Shown: positions 18,501-26,575 of the stretch, piece by piece
Position numbering within the stretch: position 1 is the stretch's first letter
Layout of the letters: every line of letters begins with the position of its first letter
Assembly (NCBI RefSeq): GCF_000182645.1
Contig: NZ_ACQA01000002.1
Location: 62,001 to 126,000, forward strand
Length of the DNA: 64,000 nt
From: Brucella intermedia LMG 3301
GTDB lineage: Bacteria > Pseudomonadota > Alphaproteobacteria > Rhizobiales > Rhizobiaceae
Direction: 5' to 3'
Made by a program: the position numbers and the translations under genes
Notes under the pieces: model-generated
What the model was told of the DNA's origin: nothing
The model's database searches: none
What the model saw: only the letters and a program-made list of their open reading frames with translations

Positions 18501-19529
18501 GCTGGCACAGGGGCAGGAGCACGACGCCAGCTGGCGTGGCTGTCGCAAAAGCGCCAGCAGGTGGCAATGCTGTGGGAGCGAGCAGGTGCGGCGCTCGGTT
18601 TGGCAATCGATCGGGAACGCAGGGTTTCTTATCATGAGAGGCAATCCGGAAGATTCCCCATGCAGAATCCGACAGCCCCGATGTCCCTGGATCGAAATTC
18701 TCCGGGTTCGTCCCGGACCCGGCCGACTGACAATATCGGGCAGGGCTCGAAAGCCTGCAACATACCGCCGCTGCTTGCCGCCGTGACAGAGTTTACGACC
18801 CCGGTCGAGGTTGAGGCGCGCGAAAGAGCTTCAAAAGCCGCTCTCCATGTTCACAACCGCTCGCTGCTTGCTGAAACAGCAATGCGGATCTGGCGTGAAC
18901 CTGCCAATGCTGTTGAAACGATCGAGACACTGATCCGGAAAGGCATTGCCGGTGATCGGATTGCGGCAGCCATTGCCAATGATCCTGCGGCCTATGGTGC
19001 CCTGCGCGGCTCTGGTCGGCTGAGGGACAGGCTTCTGGCCGTTGGCCGCGAGCGAAAGACAGCACTGGAAGCCGTGCCGGATGTGCAGGCAAGTGTCCGC
19101 TCGCTGGGATCGGGCTGGGCCTCAGCCCTGAACGCTGCAACAACAGCAATCGCCGCAGAGCGTCAGCAGATGGAGACCGCCATTCCAGGATTGTCAGAAG
19201 AGGCTAGCGAAGAACTCCGTCGCATCACAACTGCGATGCAAAAGAAGAACGCGCGGCTTGATGTCCTCGCCGGTTCGCTCGAACCGCATATTCGTCGGGA
19301 GTTCACAAGCGTCAGCCGCGCCCTTGATCTCAGATTCGGGCGCAATGCAATCCTGCGCGGCGACCGCGACAACATCAAACGCGTGCCTCCCGCACAACAT
19401 TCCGTTTTCGAGGGGCTTCAGGACACGTTGAAGGTTCTTCAGCAAACAGTTTCGACCGCCAGGGCCCAGGAAATAGCAGCGATACGTCAGAGCCAGAAAC
19501 TCGACCGCGGTCAAGACTTCCGGCACTAA
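15561..19529 (+). CDS. traA: Ti-type conjugative relaxase-helicase TraA
   Basis: 1322 aa from a GTG at 15561 with AGGAG 7 bases upstream; the start MAIMFVRAQ is the family's usual one. The N-terminal ~240 residues form the MOBQ relaxase domain, with the active Tyr in SAAAYRHRTRM (about residue 27) and the metal-binding HDRDGNPHVHV (about 137-147). The middle is a RecD/TraI-like helicase: Walker A VVGLAGTGKSTLL near 430, Walker B ILVIDEAGMVSS near 495, and GYAVTIHKSQGATVDRT near 755. The C-terminal ~350 residues are a rhizobial-type extension. Length is within the family range (about 1100-1550). The frame is intact, so mobilisation may be functional if secretion genes exist elsewhere. Confidence 0.95.
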   Translation: MAIMFVRAQMISRGAGRNIISAAAYRHRTRMVDEQRGVSFSFKDGDDELRHEELALPEAVPAWLQTAIEGKTAADASETLWNAVDAFETRVNAQFARELIIALPEELTLRENISLVREFVRDNLTSRGMIADWVYHDRDGNPHVHVLTTLRPLTAQGFGLKVMPVPGDDGKPLRVAAGDQPKGRIVYTVWAGNRETMKAWKIAWAQTASRYLALAGRDIRLDGRSHAEQGLDGIAQRHLGPGKSAMMRKGVEMYFAPADLARRRKMTARLLADPEPLLRQLGNERSTFDEKDIARVIHRYVDDPADFANIRARLMASPDLVLLKPQQSGALTDPIKGRVNGRVKGEATEPAIFTTRKILRTEHNMMRSADILSGRKGFGISDAGRAAALRFVEEDNPLKPFRLDLEQIEAIQHVTGDSGIAAVVGLAGTGKSTLLAAARLAWESGHHRVLGAALSGKAAEGLEESSAIRSRTLAAWEHAWNNGRDQLMRGDILVIDEAGMVSSLQMARVLDAVEKAGAKVVLVGDAMQLQPIGAGAAFRAISERISSAELAGVRRQQDEWARDASKLFARGDTAAGLEIYARRGHLVEAETRDALIGRLVRDWTDARRKLITPSQTGRGVQPGTGIAAPNGGGQLPGDALLVLAHTNRDVHRLNEALRKVMREEGALDGARRFRTERGMREFAAGDRIIFLENARFLEPRARGNRPQYVRNGMFGTVVSTGNAFRAPLLSVRLDSGNEIVLSEDSYRNIDHGYAVTIHKSQGATVDRTLVLASGMMDRHLTCVSMTRHRHRADLYAAREDFRPEREDRSRIDYAKGITGELVETGVTKFRSWDEDTNDTPYADLKVEGGKVHRLRGVGLPAALSAAGASKGDTVTLRKDGVETVSVKIAVPDAQGGERRFEERTVERNVWTARLHEATGVRRKSIEGESHTPELFRQLAKRLGRSGAKTTTLDFAGEAGYQAHVRDFARRRGIDTLAGIVAGTGAGARRQLAWLSQKRQQVAMLWERAGAALGLAIDRERRVSYHERQSGRFPMQNPTAPMSLDRNSPGSSRTRPTDNIGQGSKACNIPPLLAAVTEFTTPVEVEARERASKAALHVHNRSLLAETAMRIWREPANAVETIETLIRKGIAGDRIAAAIANDPAAYGALRGSGRLRDRLLAVGRERKTALEAVPDVQASVRSLGSGWASALNAATTAIAAERQQMETAIPGLSEEASEELRRITTAMQKKNARLDVLAGSLEPHIRREFTSVSRALDLRFGRNAILRGDRDNIKRVPPAQHSVFEGLQDTLKVLQQTVSTARAQEIAAIRQSQKLDRGQDFRH

Positions 19530-19668
19530 CCTGTTTGCGAAGTCCAGAGTCGATCCATTTCGTGCCGTTTGCCCCGGACTGTTGCAACATATGAACTGTG
19601 TCGACGGGATCGGGTTCTGCATGAGGTAAAATTCGACCGTGTGACAAATCTCTTCACTTTGATCTATC

Positions 19669-19697
19669 TTGACATTCAACCTACTGGAAGGTAGGTA
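19669..19697 (+). promoter_or_regulatory. promoter and operator of the TetR gene
   Basis: TTGACA (19669-19674) is followed after 17 bases by TAGGTA (19692-19697) as a possible -10. Between and over the -10 lies the inverted repeat ACCTACTGGAAGGTAGGT (19679-19696), with arms ACCTAC/GTAGGT, 8 bases before the TetR ATG. The same half-sites occur at 20615-20632 before the next gene. The placement suggests autorepression. Confidence 0.65.
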
Positions 19698-19703
19698 CTG
19701 AGT

Positions 19704-20288
19704 ATGAGCAATTTGTCCACCACTTCCGATGATATTCTCGCATGCGCCAAAACCTTGATCATGTCGGGTGGGTATAATGGATTCAGCTACGCGGATATCG
19801 CCAGCGTCGTAGGCATTCGCAAGGCCAGTATCCATCATCATTTTCCGAGCAAGGTCGATCTGGTAAAGGCACTAATCGTGCGACATCGTGAAGATACAGA
19901 AGCAGGTTTTGCCAATCTCGAGAGCAAAGTCGATGATCCGCTGGAGCAACTGCAGGCTTATACTCAATACTGGAGTGCGTGTATCACGGACGGGAGTGCG
20001 CCATTCTGTGTAGGGGCGCTTCTGGCAAGCGAAATTCCTATATTGCCACAGGAACTCGCTTCTGAGATTCAAAACTATTTCAGATCGTTATCGAGATGGT
20101 TGACATCAGTCCTCACACGCGGCGCAAGACAGGGCCGCATTCGCTTGATCGACTCCCCTGACATCGAGGCAGAAGCTTTTGCTGCTACCGTTCACGGAGG
20201 GATGTTGTCAGCGAGAGCCCACAGCGATCCGAAGATGTTTTCGCTTATAGTTGAACCAATGCTTCGCAGACTGGCTGCGGCACAGTGA
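19704..20288 (+). CDS. TetR/AcrR-family repressor
   Basis: 194 aa. The N-terminal helix-turn-helix reads GFSYADIASVVGIRKASIHHHFPSKVDLVKAL (residues ~24-55), the canonical TetR DNA-binding domain. The C-terminal ligand domain is all-helical, with the single Cys pair region SACITDGSAPFCVGALLASE, resembling regulators that sense small electrophiles or organic acids; that is a loose resemblance. An 18-base inverted repeat sits over its own promoter and another copy precedes the membrane-protein gene 370 bases downstream, so it probably controls both. It follows traA by 174 bases but is not part of the tra module by function. Confidence 0.88.
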   Translation: MSNLSTTSDDILACAKTLIMSGGYNGFSYADIASVVGIRKASIHHHFPSKVDLVKALIVRHREDTEAGFANLESKVDDPLEQLQAYTQYWSACITDGSAPFCVGALLASEIPILPQELASEIQNYFRSLSRWLTSVLTRGARQGRIRLIDSPDIEAEAFAATVHGGMLSARAHSDPKMFSLIVEPMLRRLAAAQ

Positions 20289-20657
20289 TTTCGATCAAAG
20301 CCTGATCATGCTCTGTAGTCAGGCTATCAATTGGCAGGGAGGCGAATGCGGCGACCCCGTTATCCAGCCTGCAGCCATCATCGCATTGATATTTCGAAAC
20401 ATGCCGGGCGCAGGCAATGCCTGGAATGAATATCGAAATGTTGTGTGCCTGTTTCTGGAATGTCGCTGTCACGACGGTGCTTCTCGTCGGCCAGTTGTCG
20501 AAATGGCGAGGGAATTTTGGGAAGGATGACTGTGGTGAATGTGGATGGATGCTATCAGTATGTTTTGAATGGTTAATCGACCGTCCTGATCAATGAACTA
20601 GGTTTTATTCTAAAACCTATCTATTAGTAGGTTGTTATATTTACAGGAGCTTTGGTT
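20289..20657. other. 369-base intergenic region with regulatory end
   Basis: It lies between the TetR gene and the four-helix protein. Short frames on both strands (20251-20529 +, 20245-20472 -) lack ribosome sites and domains. The right end holds a hairpin AGGTTTT-ATTCT-AAAACCT (20600-20618) overlapping the TetR-type operator at 20615-20632. Confidence 0.5.
20615..20632 (+). promoter_or_regulatory. second copy of the TetR operator
   Basis: ACCTATCTATTAGTAGGT has the same length and outer bases as the operator before the TetR gene (ACCTA-N7/8-TAGGT). It ends 25 bases before the ATG at 20658. The shared spacing of half-sites is the evidence that one regulator binds both. Confidence 0.6.
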
Positions 20658-21137
20658 ATGTTTGGAATTTCCCCGCTAGGCTGGATGCACACGATCGGCA
20701 GTTTGCCTGCCATTCCCCTGGCCATCTACATGTTCGTCCGCTACGGGCGAATTTTGCCCGGGTCAAAATCCGGAGGTCTTTATTTTGTCTCGATGCTCAT
20801 AGGTGCTGGCACAACATTTCTCGTTGCACGCCAGCAGGTCAGCTATGTTATCGGTGCTGCGACGATAGTTCTGCTCATTGCCGGTTATTCAATCGGTTAC
20901 AGTTCAATCTTTGGTCGTGCGACCCGCTATCTGGAAACAGTCTTTTTAAGCTTGACTGCCTTCCTGCTAATAGTGCCGGCGGTAAGCGAGGTATTGCGGC
21001 GCGTACCAAATGGTCATCCATTTGTGACCGATCCCAAATCCCCGTTGTTGCTGGGCGCGCAGGGCAGTCTTTTGATCATCCTCATCATAGGACTGACAGC
21101 TCAGCTTATCTATCTGAAAAAACAAAACAACCGGTGA
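20658..21137 (+). CDS. small four-helix integral membrane protein
   Basis: 159 aa from the ATG at 20658, with CAGGAGC 7 bases upstream. It has four predicted membrane helices (about 8-29, 43-60, 64-82, 92-110) and a possible fifth near 133-153, with a short basic C-terminus (KKQNNR). An early conserved-looking His (WMHTIGSLPAIPLAIYMF) and Arg residues lie within helices. I do not recognise a named family; the layout resembles small DUF2306-like or cytochrome b-like membrane proteins without clear haem ligands. The TetR operator upstream suggests it is induced by whatever the TetR protein senses, so a detoxification or stress role is possible. Confidence 0.7.
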   Translation: MFGISPLGWMHTIGSLPAIPLAIYMFVRYGRILPGSKSGGLYFVSMLIGAGTTFLVARQQVSYVIGAATIVLLIAGYSIGYSSIFGRATRYLETVFLSLTAFLLIVPAVSEVLRRVPNGHPFVTDPKSPLLLGAQGSLLIILIIGLTAQLIYLKKQNNR

Positions 21138-21177
21138 TCGCGCGGACGGCATATTTCTCCTATCCAAGCAATGAGGT

Positions 21178-22191
21178 TCAAAGACCCCGTGGAATAATGA
21201 GCTCCGTCGGTATCATTTCGGGCTGGTCGGTCGTTTGTGCAGGCTCATCCAGAAGCTCGAAGGCGCGTTCGATCATTGCCTGAACATTTTGCCGGGCCAT
21301 CACGACCGGGAAGTGGAGAACCTCAATGAAGGGGTCCCAGTCGAAACACCCGATGGAGCACTCCCGGACCTCGTCAACCGGCAGTGTCTTGAGAAAACTG
21401 ACGATACCCTCAAAGGGGCTCGTCGAGTTAACGAAAAGCGCCTCCGGCAGGCCGTTAAGTTCACCGTAAACTGCGCGGATTGCACTTGCGGCATTTTCGG
21501 GATCGTAGCCATTCGTCGTGATTGTTCCGCCGCGAACCGGAAGGTTCAGCGCAGCCAGTTCATCCTTATACCCGCGCACACGTGCGCGCGTGTTGTGGTC
21601 ACTATCCACGCCACCGATGAAGTAGAAGCTGTTTTCCGTTCGATGAGACCTGCGGCTGGCAATCTGGCGGGTCAACTGTCGGGCGCCGTCATAATTGTCG
21701 CTGATCACGGACGCGCCGTGTTTTCCCGGAAGGTCAACATTGATATGCTTCAGGTGAGCCTTTTCGCACAGTTCCGCGACACTGTCCGGATCGGTTGCGC
21801 CTGCTATCAGCAGGGCATCGATGTTGTGAGCAATCAATGTTTCCACAGTGCTGCGTTCCTGCTGCGGATCGCGCAATGTGCTGGCAACGACCGGAACAAG
21901 ATTCCGGGAGCGGGCTACCGCTTCGAAGGACGCCGCCATCGAGCTGAAATATCGATTGTCCAGCATCGGCAAGATCATGCCGATCAAGCCGGAGTTGGAT
22001 ATGCGTAATCCGCGCGCTTGAAGGTTGGTCGTATAGCCGAGTTCACGGGCTATTACTCTTACTCGGTCCGCCGTTGCTTTATTTATCCTGCGGTTTTCCC
22101 ACGAACCATTCATGACAGAAGCAACGGTCGACGGAGATACTCCAGCTCTTTCCGATATGTCGTAAATGGTTACTTTCCGGGGAGTGCTCAT
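21178..22191 (-). CDS. LacI-family transcriptional regulator
   Basis: 337 aa. The N-terminal helix-turn-helix and hinge read VTIYDISERAGVSPSTVASVMNG, then INKATADRVRVIARELGYTTNLQARGLR. The rest is a periplasmic-binding-protein-like sugar domain (GLIGMILPMLDNRYFSSM..., DALLIAGATDPDSV). It is divergent from the importer/dehydrogenase/kinase operon starting at 22602, so it most likely represses that operon and releases it with the imported sugar or polyol or its product. No obvious central-CG LacI palindrome was found in the shared region by eye. Confidence 0.92.
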   Translation of the reverse strand: MSTPRKVTIYDISERAGVSPSTVASVMNGSWENRRINKATADRVRVIARELGYTTNLQARGLRISNSGLIGMILPMLDNRYFSSMAASFEAVARSRNLVPVVASTLRDPQQERSTVETLIAHNIDALLIAGATDPDSVAELCEKAHLKHINVDLPGKHGASVISDNYDGARQLTRQIASRRSHRTENSFYFIGGVDSDHNTRARVRGYKDELAALNLPVRGGTITTNGYDPENAASAIRAVYGELNGLPEALFVNSTSPFEGIVSFLKTLPVDEVRECSIGCFDWDPFIEVLHFPVVMARQNVQAMIERAFELLDEPAQTTDQPEMIPTELIIPRGL

Positions 22192-22601
22192 TAAGCCTGC
22201 TTTTCATGTGGGTAGAAGTTCGATCTTAGCGGTCTGTCACCACCCGCTGCAAGTGGGAGCAGGTGCGAATCCGGTGTGTTCCTCTGGCATTTTCCTCTTG
22301 ACCGGATACCGCATGTCGAGCAATGATCGTGTTGCACTATCGATGGTGCAGTGTGACGACAAGCCGAGAGGAGCGGTGCGCACATGCCGAGGGCGGGGAA
22401 GAGCCTTCGATTCATGCACAACAATCCTCGTCAGCAGCGCTCGATTTGATTGGCGTACCGCGATGCGGTGTGCCGTCAGAATGATCGGAACTTTGTGGAG
22501 TAGAAGGTCGCTATCGGGAGAACATTCAGGGTGGAATAGCGAGGCGAAGTTCGTCTGTAAGGTTGCGAAACAACAAAATTAAAACCCAACGGGAGTGAGA
22601 C
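22192..22601. other. 410-base divergent control region of the pentitol operon
   Basis: It holds the promoters of the LacI gene and the ABC operon. Small dyads are visible: TGCAC-N8-GTGCA near 22331-22348 and ACCGC-GAT-GCGGT near 22458-22470. Neither has the form of a standard LacI operator. The sequence GGAGTGAGACATG at its right end is the ribosome site of the binding-protein gene. No gene is supported. Confidence 0.5.
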
Positions 22602-23657
22602 ATGAAGAATCTGTTTGGTAAGGCAGCTTTTGCTGCGGTGATGCTGTCCTCTTTTGCGAGCGGTGCTCAGGCAGAAGTGAAGGACGCAGTGGTCGGCTTC
22701 TTGATGCCGGATCAGGCATCCACCCGTTATGAAGAGCGTGATTATCCGGGCTTTGCCGCCGAGATGAAGAAGATCTGCGAAAGCTGCAAGGTGCTTTATC
22801 TCAATGCCGATGGCGATGCGAGCAAGCAGCAGCAGCAGTTCAACTCGGTCATTTCGCAGGGCGCGAAGGTGATCGTGCTCGATGCGGTTGACACGGCGGC
22901 GGCAGCCTCGCTGGTCAAGCTGGCCCAATCCCAGGGTATCAAGGTCATCGCCTATGACCGTCCGATCCCGGATGCGACCTCCGATTTTTACGTGTCGTTC
23001 GACAATGAAGCCATCGGCAAGTCGATTGCCGATTCGCTGGTCAAGCACCTGAAGGACAAGGGTGTACCGGGCGACAAGGGCGGCGTCCTGCAGATCAATG
23101 GTTCGCCAACCGATGCCGCAGCCGGTCTCATCAAGAACGGTATCCATGCCGGACTGAAGGACAGCGGCTACAAGACGCTTGCCGAATACGATACGCCCGA
23201 GTGGGCACCGAGCAAGGCACAGCAGTGGGCCAGCGGCCAGATCACTCGCTTCAACGACCAGATCGTCGGCGTGGTGGCTGCCAATGATGGCACCGCTGGC
23301 GGCGCGATTGCAGCCATGAAGGCGGCTGGTATCGATCCGCTTCCTCCGGTCACCGGCAATGATGCGACGATTGCAGCGCTCCAGCTCATCATTTCGGGCG
23401 ATCAGTACAATACGATCAAAAAGCCGTCGGAAATCGTTGCTGCGGAAGCCGCACGCGTCGCGGGCCAGCTTCTGAATGACGAAACCCCGAAGGCAGAAGC
23501 CACGCTCTACAACACGCCGTCGAAGCTTTTCGTTCCAGTGGTCGTGACGGCTGACAATCTCAAGGCTGAGATCATCGACAAGAACATCGTTTCGGCTGAA
23601 ACCCTGTGCGTCGACCGCTATGCCGAAGGCTGCAAGAAGCTCGGCATCACGAAGTAG
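22602..23657 (+). CDS. sugar-type ABC importer, periplasmic binding protein
   Basis: 351 aa with a Sec signal peptide (MKNLFGKAAFAAVMLSSFASGAQA). The mature part is a type I periplasmic-binding fold of the ribose/xylose class (XylF-like): VVGFLMPDQASTRYEERDYPGF, VLDAVDTAAAASLVKLAQSQGIKVIAYDRPI and VAANDGTAGGAIAAMKAAGI. Two cysteines (ICESCK) near residue 63 may form a disulfide. It is the first gene of the operon, followed by a hairpin, the ATPase and the permease. The downstream dehydrogenase and pentulose kinase suggest a pentitol such as ribitol as ligand; xylose or another pentose is the alternative. Confidence 0.9.
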   Translation: MKNLFGKAAFAAVMLSSFASGAQAEVKDAVVGFLMPDQASTRYEERDYPGFAAEMKKICESCKVLYLNADGDASKQQQQFNSVISQGAKVIVLDAVDTAAAASLVKLAQSQGIKVIAYDRPIPDATSDFYVSFDNEAIGKSIADSLVKHLKDKGVPGDKGGVLQINGSPTDAAAGLIKNGIHAGLKDSGYKTLAEYDTPEWAPSKAQQWASGQITRFNDQIVGVVAANDGTAGGAIAAMKAAGIDPLPPVTGNDATIAALQLIISGDQYNTIKKPSEIVAAEAARVAGQLLNDETPKAEATLYNTPSKLFVPVVVTADNLKAEIIDKNIVSAETLCVDRYAEGCKKLGITK

Positions 23658-23667
23658 GCAACGATAC

Positions 23668-23691
23668 GCCCGGCCGGTTATCCGGTCGGGC
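23668..23691 (+). terminator. intercistronic hairpin after the binding-protein gene
   Basis: Near-perfect 10-bp arms GCCCGGCCGG and CCGGTCGGGC flank loop TTAT. No T-run follows. In binding-protein operons such stems usually protect the first message or partly stop transcription, so the binding protein is made in excess over the membrane parts. Confidence 0.55.
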
Positions 23692-23741
23692 AGTTTGATG
23701 TGCAATGGCGTATCCTGCAATATGCCAGGGAAAGTGAGATC

Positions 23742-24572
23742 ATGTCCCAAGATCACGAAGCCGCTGCGTCGTCGCGGCAGCCAGTGCTGCGTCTAAGCGG
23801 CATATCCAAGAATTTCGGTGCCGTTTCAGCGCTGACAGATATCGATCTGGAAGTCTTTCCGGGCGAAGTTGTCGCTCTTGTCGGCGACAACGGCGCGGGG
23901 AAGTCCACGCTTATCAAGACGCTGGCGGGTGTGCATCAGCCCACGTCCGGCACAATCGAATTCAATGGCGAGAAGGTTGTGCTTTCCTCGCCGGGCGTTG
24001 CGCTCGATCTCGGCATTGCGACGGTCTTTCAGGATCTGGCGCTGTGCGAGAATCTCGACGTGGTCGCCAATATTTTCCTTGGCCGCGAAATGAGCCCCTA
24101 TCGGCTTGACGAAGTATCCATGGAGATCAAGGCGTGGAAGCTTCTGAACGAGCTTTCCGCCCGTATTCCGAGTGTACGCGAGCCGGTCGCCTCCCTTTCT
24201 GGTGGCCAGCGCCAGACGGTCGCGATCTCGCGCTCGCTGTTGCTTGATCCCAAGCTCATTATGCTCGACGAACCAACTGCAGCACTTGGCGTTGCGCAGA
24301 CCGCTGAGGTTCTCGATCTTATCGAGCGCGTTCGTGACCGTGGGCTCGGTGTCTTGATGATCAGCCACAATATGGAAGACGTTCGTGCTGTCGCGGACCG
24401 TATCGTCGTGCTGCGGCTTGGCCGAAACAATGGTGTTTTCTACCCGGATTCCTCAAACGAGGAGCTGGTCGCAGCTATCACCGGCGCAAGCAGCAATTCC
24501 GTTTCCCGCCGTGCCGAACGGCGTCAGGCGCAGCATGAAACCGGTCAGGTCCATGATCGGGGAGAAGCATAA
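23742..24572 (+). CDS. sugar ABC importer, single-domain ATPase
   Basis: 276 aa from the ATG at 23742 (MSQDHEAA). A GTG 14 codons earlier would add an unrelated leader. Walker A is GDNGAGKST, the Q-loop is TVFQDLAL, the signature is LSGGQRQ, Walker B is LIMLDEPTAAL and the switch His is MISHNM. It has one nucleotide-binding domain, as in FrcA/XylG-like half-size transporters, not the duplicated RbsA type, so it should work as a homodimer. The stop overlaps the permease start (TAATG), indicating tight coupling. Confidence 0.92.
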   Translation: MSQDHEAAASSRQPVLRLSGISKNFGAVSALTDIDLEVFPGEVVALVGDNGAGKSTLIKTLAGVHQPTSGTIEFNGEKVVLSSPGVALDLGIATVFQDLALCENLDVVANIFLGREMSPYRLDEVSMEIKAWKLLNELSARIPSVREPVASLSGGQRQTVAISRSLLLDPKLIMLDEPTAALGVAQTAEVLDLIERVRDRGLGVLMISHNMEDVRAVADRIVVLRLGRNNGVFYPDSSNEELVAAITGASSNSVSRRAERRQAQHETGQVHDRGEA

Positions 24573-25816
24573 TGAACCAGGCAACCGGAAATACCCCTCT
24601 CGACCGGCAGGATACCCGCGTGCGCCATGACGAAGGCGTTTCAGGCGCGCTGCGCAATTTCTTCGACCGTGTTCGCTCGGGCGATCTTGGATCACTGCCG
24701 GTCATCGTCGGCCTCGTCATCATCTGGACCGTCTTCCAGACATTGAACCCGGTTTTCCTGTCGAGCAACAATCTCGTCAACCTGCTGTTCGACTGCTCGA
24801 CCATCGGCGTCATTTCGCTCGGTATCGTCTGCATCCTGATGCTGGGCGAAATCGACCTTTCAGTCGGCTCGGTCAGCGGTCTTGCTTCGGCAATTGTCGG
24901 CGTGCTGTGGGTCAATCATGGCTGGCCGGTCGGGATCGCAATGCTGGCAGCGCTCTGCACCGGCGCGCTGATCGGCCTGCTTTACGCATTCCTCTATAAT
25001 CGCTTCAGCATGCCAAGCTTCGTTTCCACGCTGGCTGGCCTGCTGGCAGCGCTTGGCCTGCAGCTTTATCTCCTGGGCAATACCGGCTCGATCAATCTGC
25101 CTTACGGCTCCTGGCTCGTGAGCTTCGGCCAGCTTCTGGTGATGCCGCGCCCGCTTTCTTATGCGCTGGTGCTAATTGCCGGACTTGCAATCTTCTTCAC
25201 CGGGTTCCGTTCCGCGCAGCGCCGCCGCGAAGCCGGTCTGTCGGCACCGTCGTCGGCCGGGATTGCGCTCAAGGCCATTGTCATCACGGTCATTGTCGGT
25301 GGTGCAGTATTCTATCTCAACCAGTCGCGCGGCGTGCCATGGATGTTCGGCCTGTTCGTGGCTCTGGTGATCGCGATGAACTACGCACTCACCCGCACCA
25401 AATGGGGCCGCGCCATGCAGGCCGTTGGCGGCAATCGTGAAGCTGCGCGTCGCGCTGGCATCAATGTGAAATTTATCTATATGTCGGCTTTCATGACCTG
25501 TTCGGTTCTGGCTGCCGCAGGCGGCATTCTGGCCGCAGCTCGCCTTGCTTCTTCCAGCCAGCAGGCAGGCACTGGCGACGTCAACCTGAACGCGATTGCA
25601 GCAGCGGTCATCGGCGGCACTAGCCTCTTTGGCGGACGTGGCAGCGCCTGGTCGGCTCTACTTGGCATTATCGTCATCCAGTCGATTGCCAGCGGTTTGA
25701 CGCTGCTCGATCTGTCATCGTCGCTTCGCTACATGATTACTGGCGCTGTGCTCGCCATCGCCGTGATTGTCGACTCCCTTGCCCGCCGCTCGCGCCAGTC
25801 GCACGGTCGCGCCTAA
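24572..25816 (+). CDS. sugar ABC importer, permease
   Basis: 414 aa, a permease of the ribose/xylose class (XylH-like length). An N-terminal cytoplasmic stretch of ~40 residues is followed by about ten membrane helices. It carries the family signatures GIVCILMLGEIDLSVGSVSG near residue 90 and AIAAAVIGGTSLFGGRGSAW near 345. It sits between the ATPase and the dehydrogenase and completes the importer with them. The substrate is inferred from the two downstream enzymes. Confidence 0.92.
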   Translation: MNQATGNTPLDRQDTRVRHDEGVSGALRNFFDRVRSGDLGSLPVIVGLVIIWTVFQTLNPVFLSSNNLVNLLFDCSTIGVISLGIVCILMLGEIDLSVGSVSGLASAIVGVLWVNHGWPVGIAMLAALCTGALIGLLYAFLYNRFSMPSFVSTLAGLLAALGLQLYLLGNTGSINLPYGSWLVSFGQLLVMPRPLSYALVLIAGLAIFFTGFRSAQRRREAGLSAPSSAGIALKAIVITVIVGGAVFYLNQSRGVPWMFGLFVALVIAMNYALTRTKWGRAMQAVGGNREAARRAGINVKFIYMSAFMTCSVLAAAGGILAAARLASSSQQAGTGDVNLNAIAAAVIGGTSLFGGRGSAWSALLGIIVIQSIASGLTLLDLSSSLRYMITGAVLAIAVIVDSLARRSRQSHGRA

Positions 25817-25834
25817 AACTTTAAGGACTGAAAA

Positions 25835-26563
25835 ATGGCTCAGGATCTCAATGGAAAAGTCGGCGCCGTTACCGGTGCTGCCTCTGGCATCGGCTTCGAA
25901 TGTGCAAAGCACATGTTAGAAGCGGGAATGACGGTGTTTCTCGTCGACCGTGACGAGAAGGCGCTTAATGAAAAATGCGCCGAGCTCGGCGATAAAGCCA
26001 GGCCGCTGGTCATTGATCTGCTCAATCCGGCATCAGTCGCCACCATGATGCCGCAAATACTCGACCAAGCGGGCAAACTCGACGTATTTCACGCCAATGC
26101 GGGTGCCTATATTGGCGGACCTCTTTGGGAAGGCGACCCGGATGCATGGGACCGCATGCTGAACCTCAACATCAACGCGGCTTTCCGCACCATTCATGCG
26201 GTTCTGCCACATATGATGGAACGAAAGACCGGCGATATCATCATGACAAGCTCTGTCGCAGGTGTCGTACCGGTCATCTGGGAGCCTATCTATACCGCAT
26301 CCAAACATGCCGTTCAGGCTTTCGTTCATACGGTTCGCCGTCAGGTTGCCCCGCACGGTATCCGCGTTGGTGGCGTTCTGCCGGGTCCGGTGGTTACCGC
26401 ACTTATTAGCGACTGGCCGAAGGCAAAGCTGGATGAAGCGCTGGCTAATGGCAGTCTGATGGAACCGAAGGAAGTTGCGGAATCGGTGATGTTCATGCTG
26501 ACCCGCCCGCGCAACATTACCATTCGCGATCTGGTCATTCTTCCACAAAGCCTCGATCTGTAA
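25835..26563 (+). CDS. SDR dehydrogenase, probable pentitol (ribitol) 2-dehydrogenase
   Basis: 242 aa, classical SDR. The NAD-binding motif is TGAASGIG (13-20). NAG is intact in [13 protein letters not shown]. The catalytic Ser is in IMTSSVAG and Tyr/Lys in YTASKHA. The ribosome site is AAGGACTGAAAAATG. It lies 18 bases after the permease and 12 bases before the pentulose kinase. Dehydrogenases in this position convert an imported polyol to a ketose for the kinase, for example ribitol to D-ribulose. Ribitol is the best guess from the overall likeness to ribitol 2-dehydrogenases; other pentitols are possible. Confidence 0.85.
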   Translation: MAQDLNGKVGAVTGAASGIGFECAKHMLEAGMTVFLVDRDEKALNEKCAELGDKARPLVIDLLNPASVATMMPQILDQAGKLDVFHANAGAYIGGPLWEGDPDAWDRMLNLNINAAFRTIHAVLPHMMERKTGDIIMTSSVAGVVPVIWEPIYTASKHAVQAFVHTVRRQVAPHGIRVGGVLPGPVVTALISDWPKAKLDEALANGSLMEPKEVAESVMFMLTRPRNITIRDLVILPQSLDL

Positions 26564-26575
26564 ATGGGAGCGACC

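Noticed and set aside
20251..20529. 92-codon + strand frame and its antisense counterpart
   Set aside because: They overlap the TetR gene end, show no domain and lie in a probable regulatory region.
22240..22300. Short likeness to a cobalamin riboswitch (GTGCGAATCCGGTG)
   Set aside because: The conserved B12 box and the flanking stems are absent, and the downstream genes have no B12 link.
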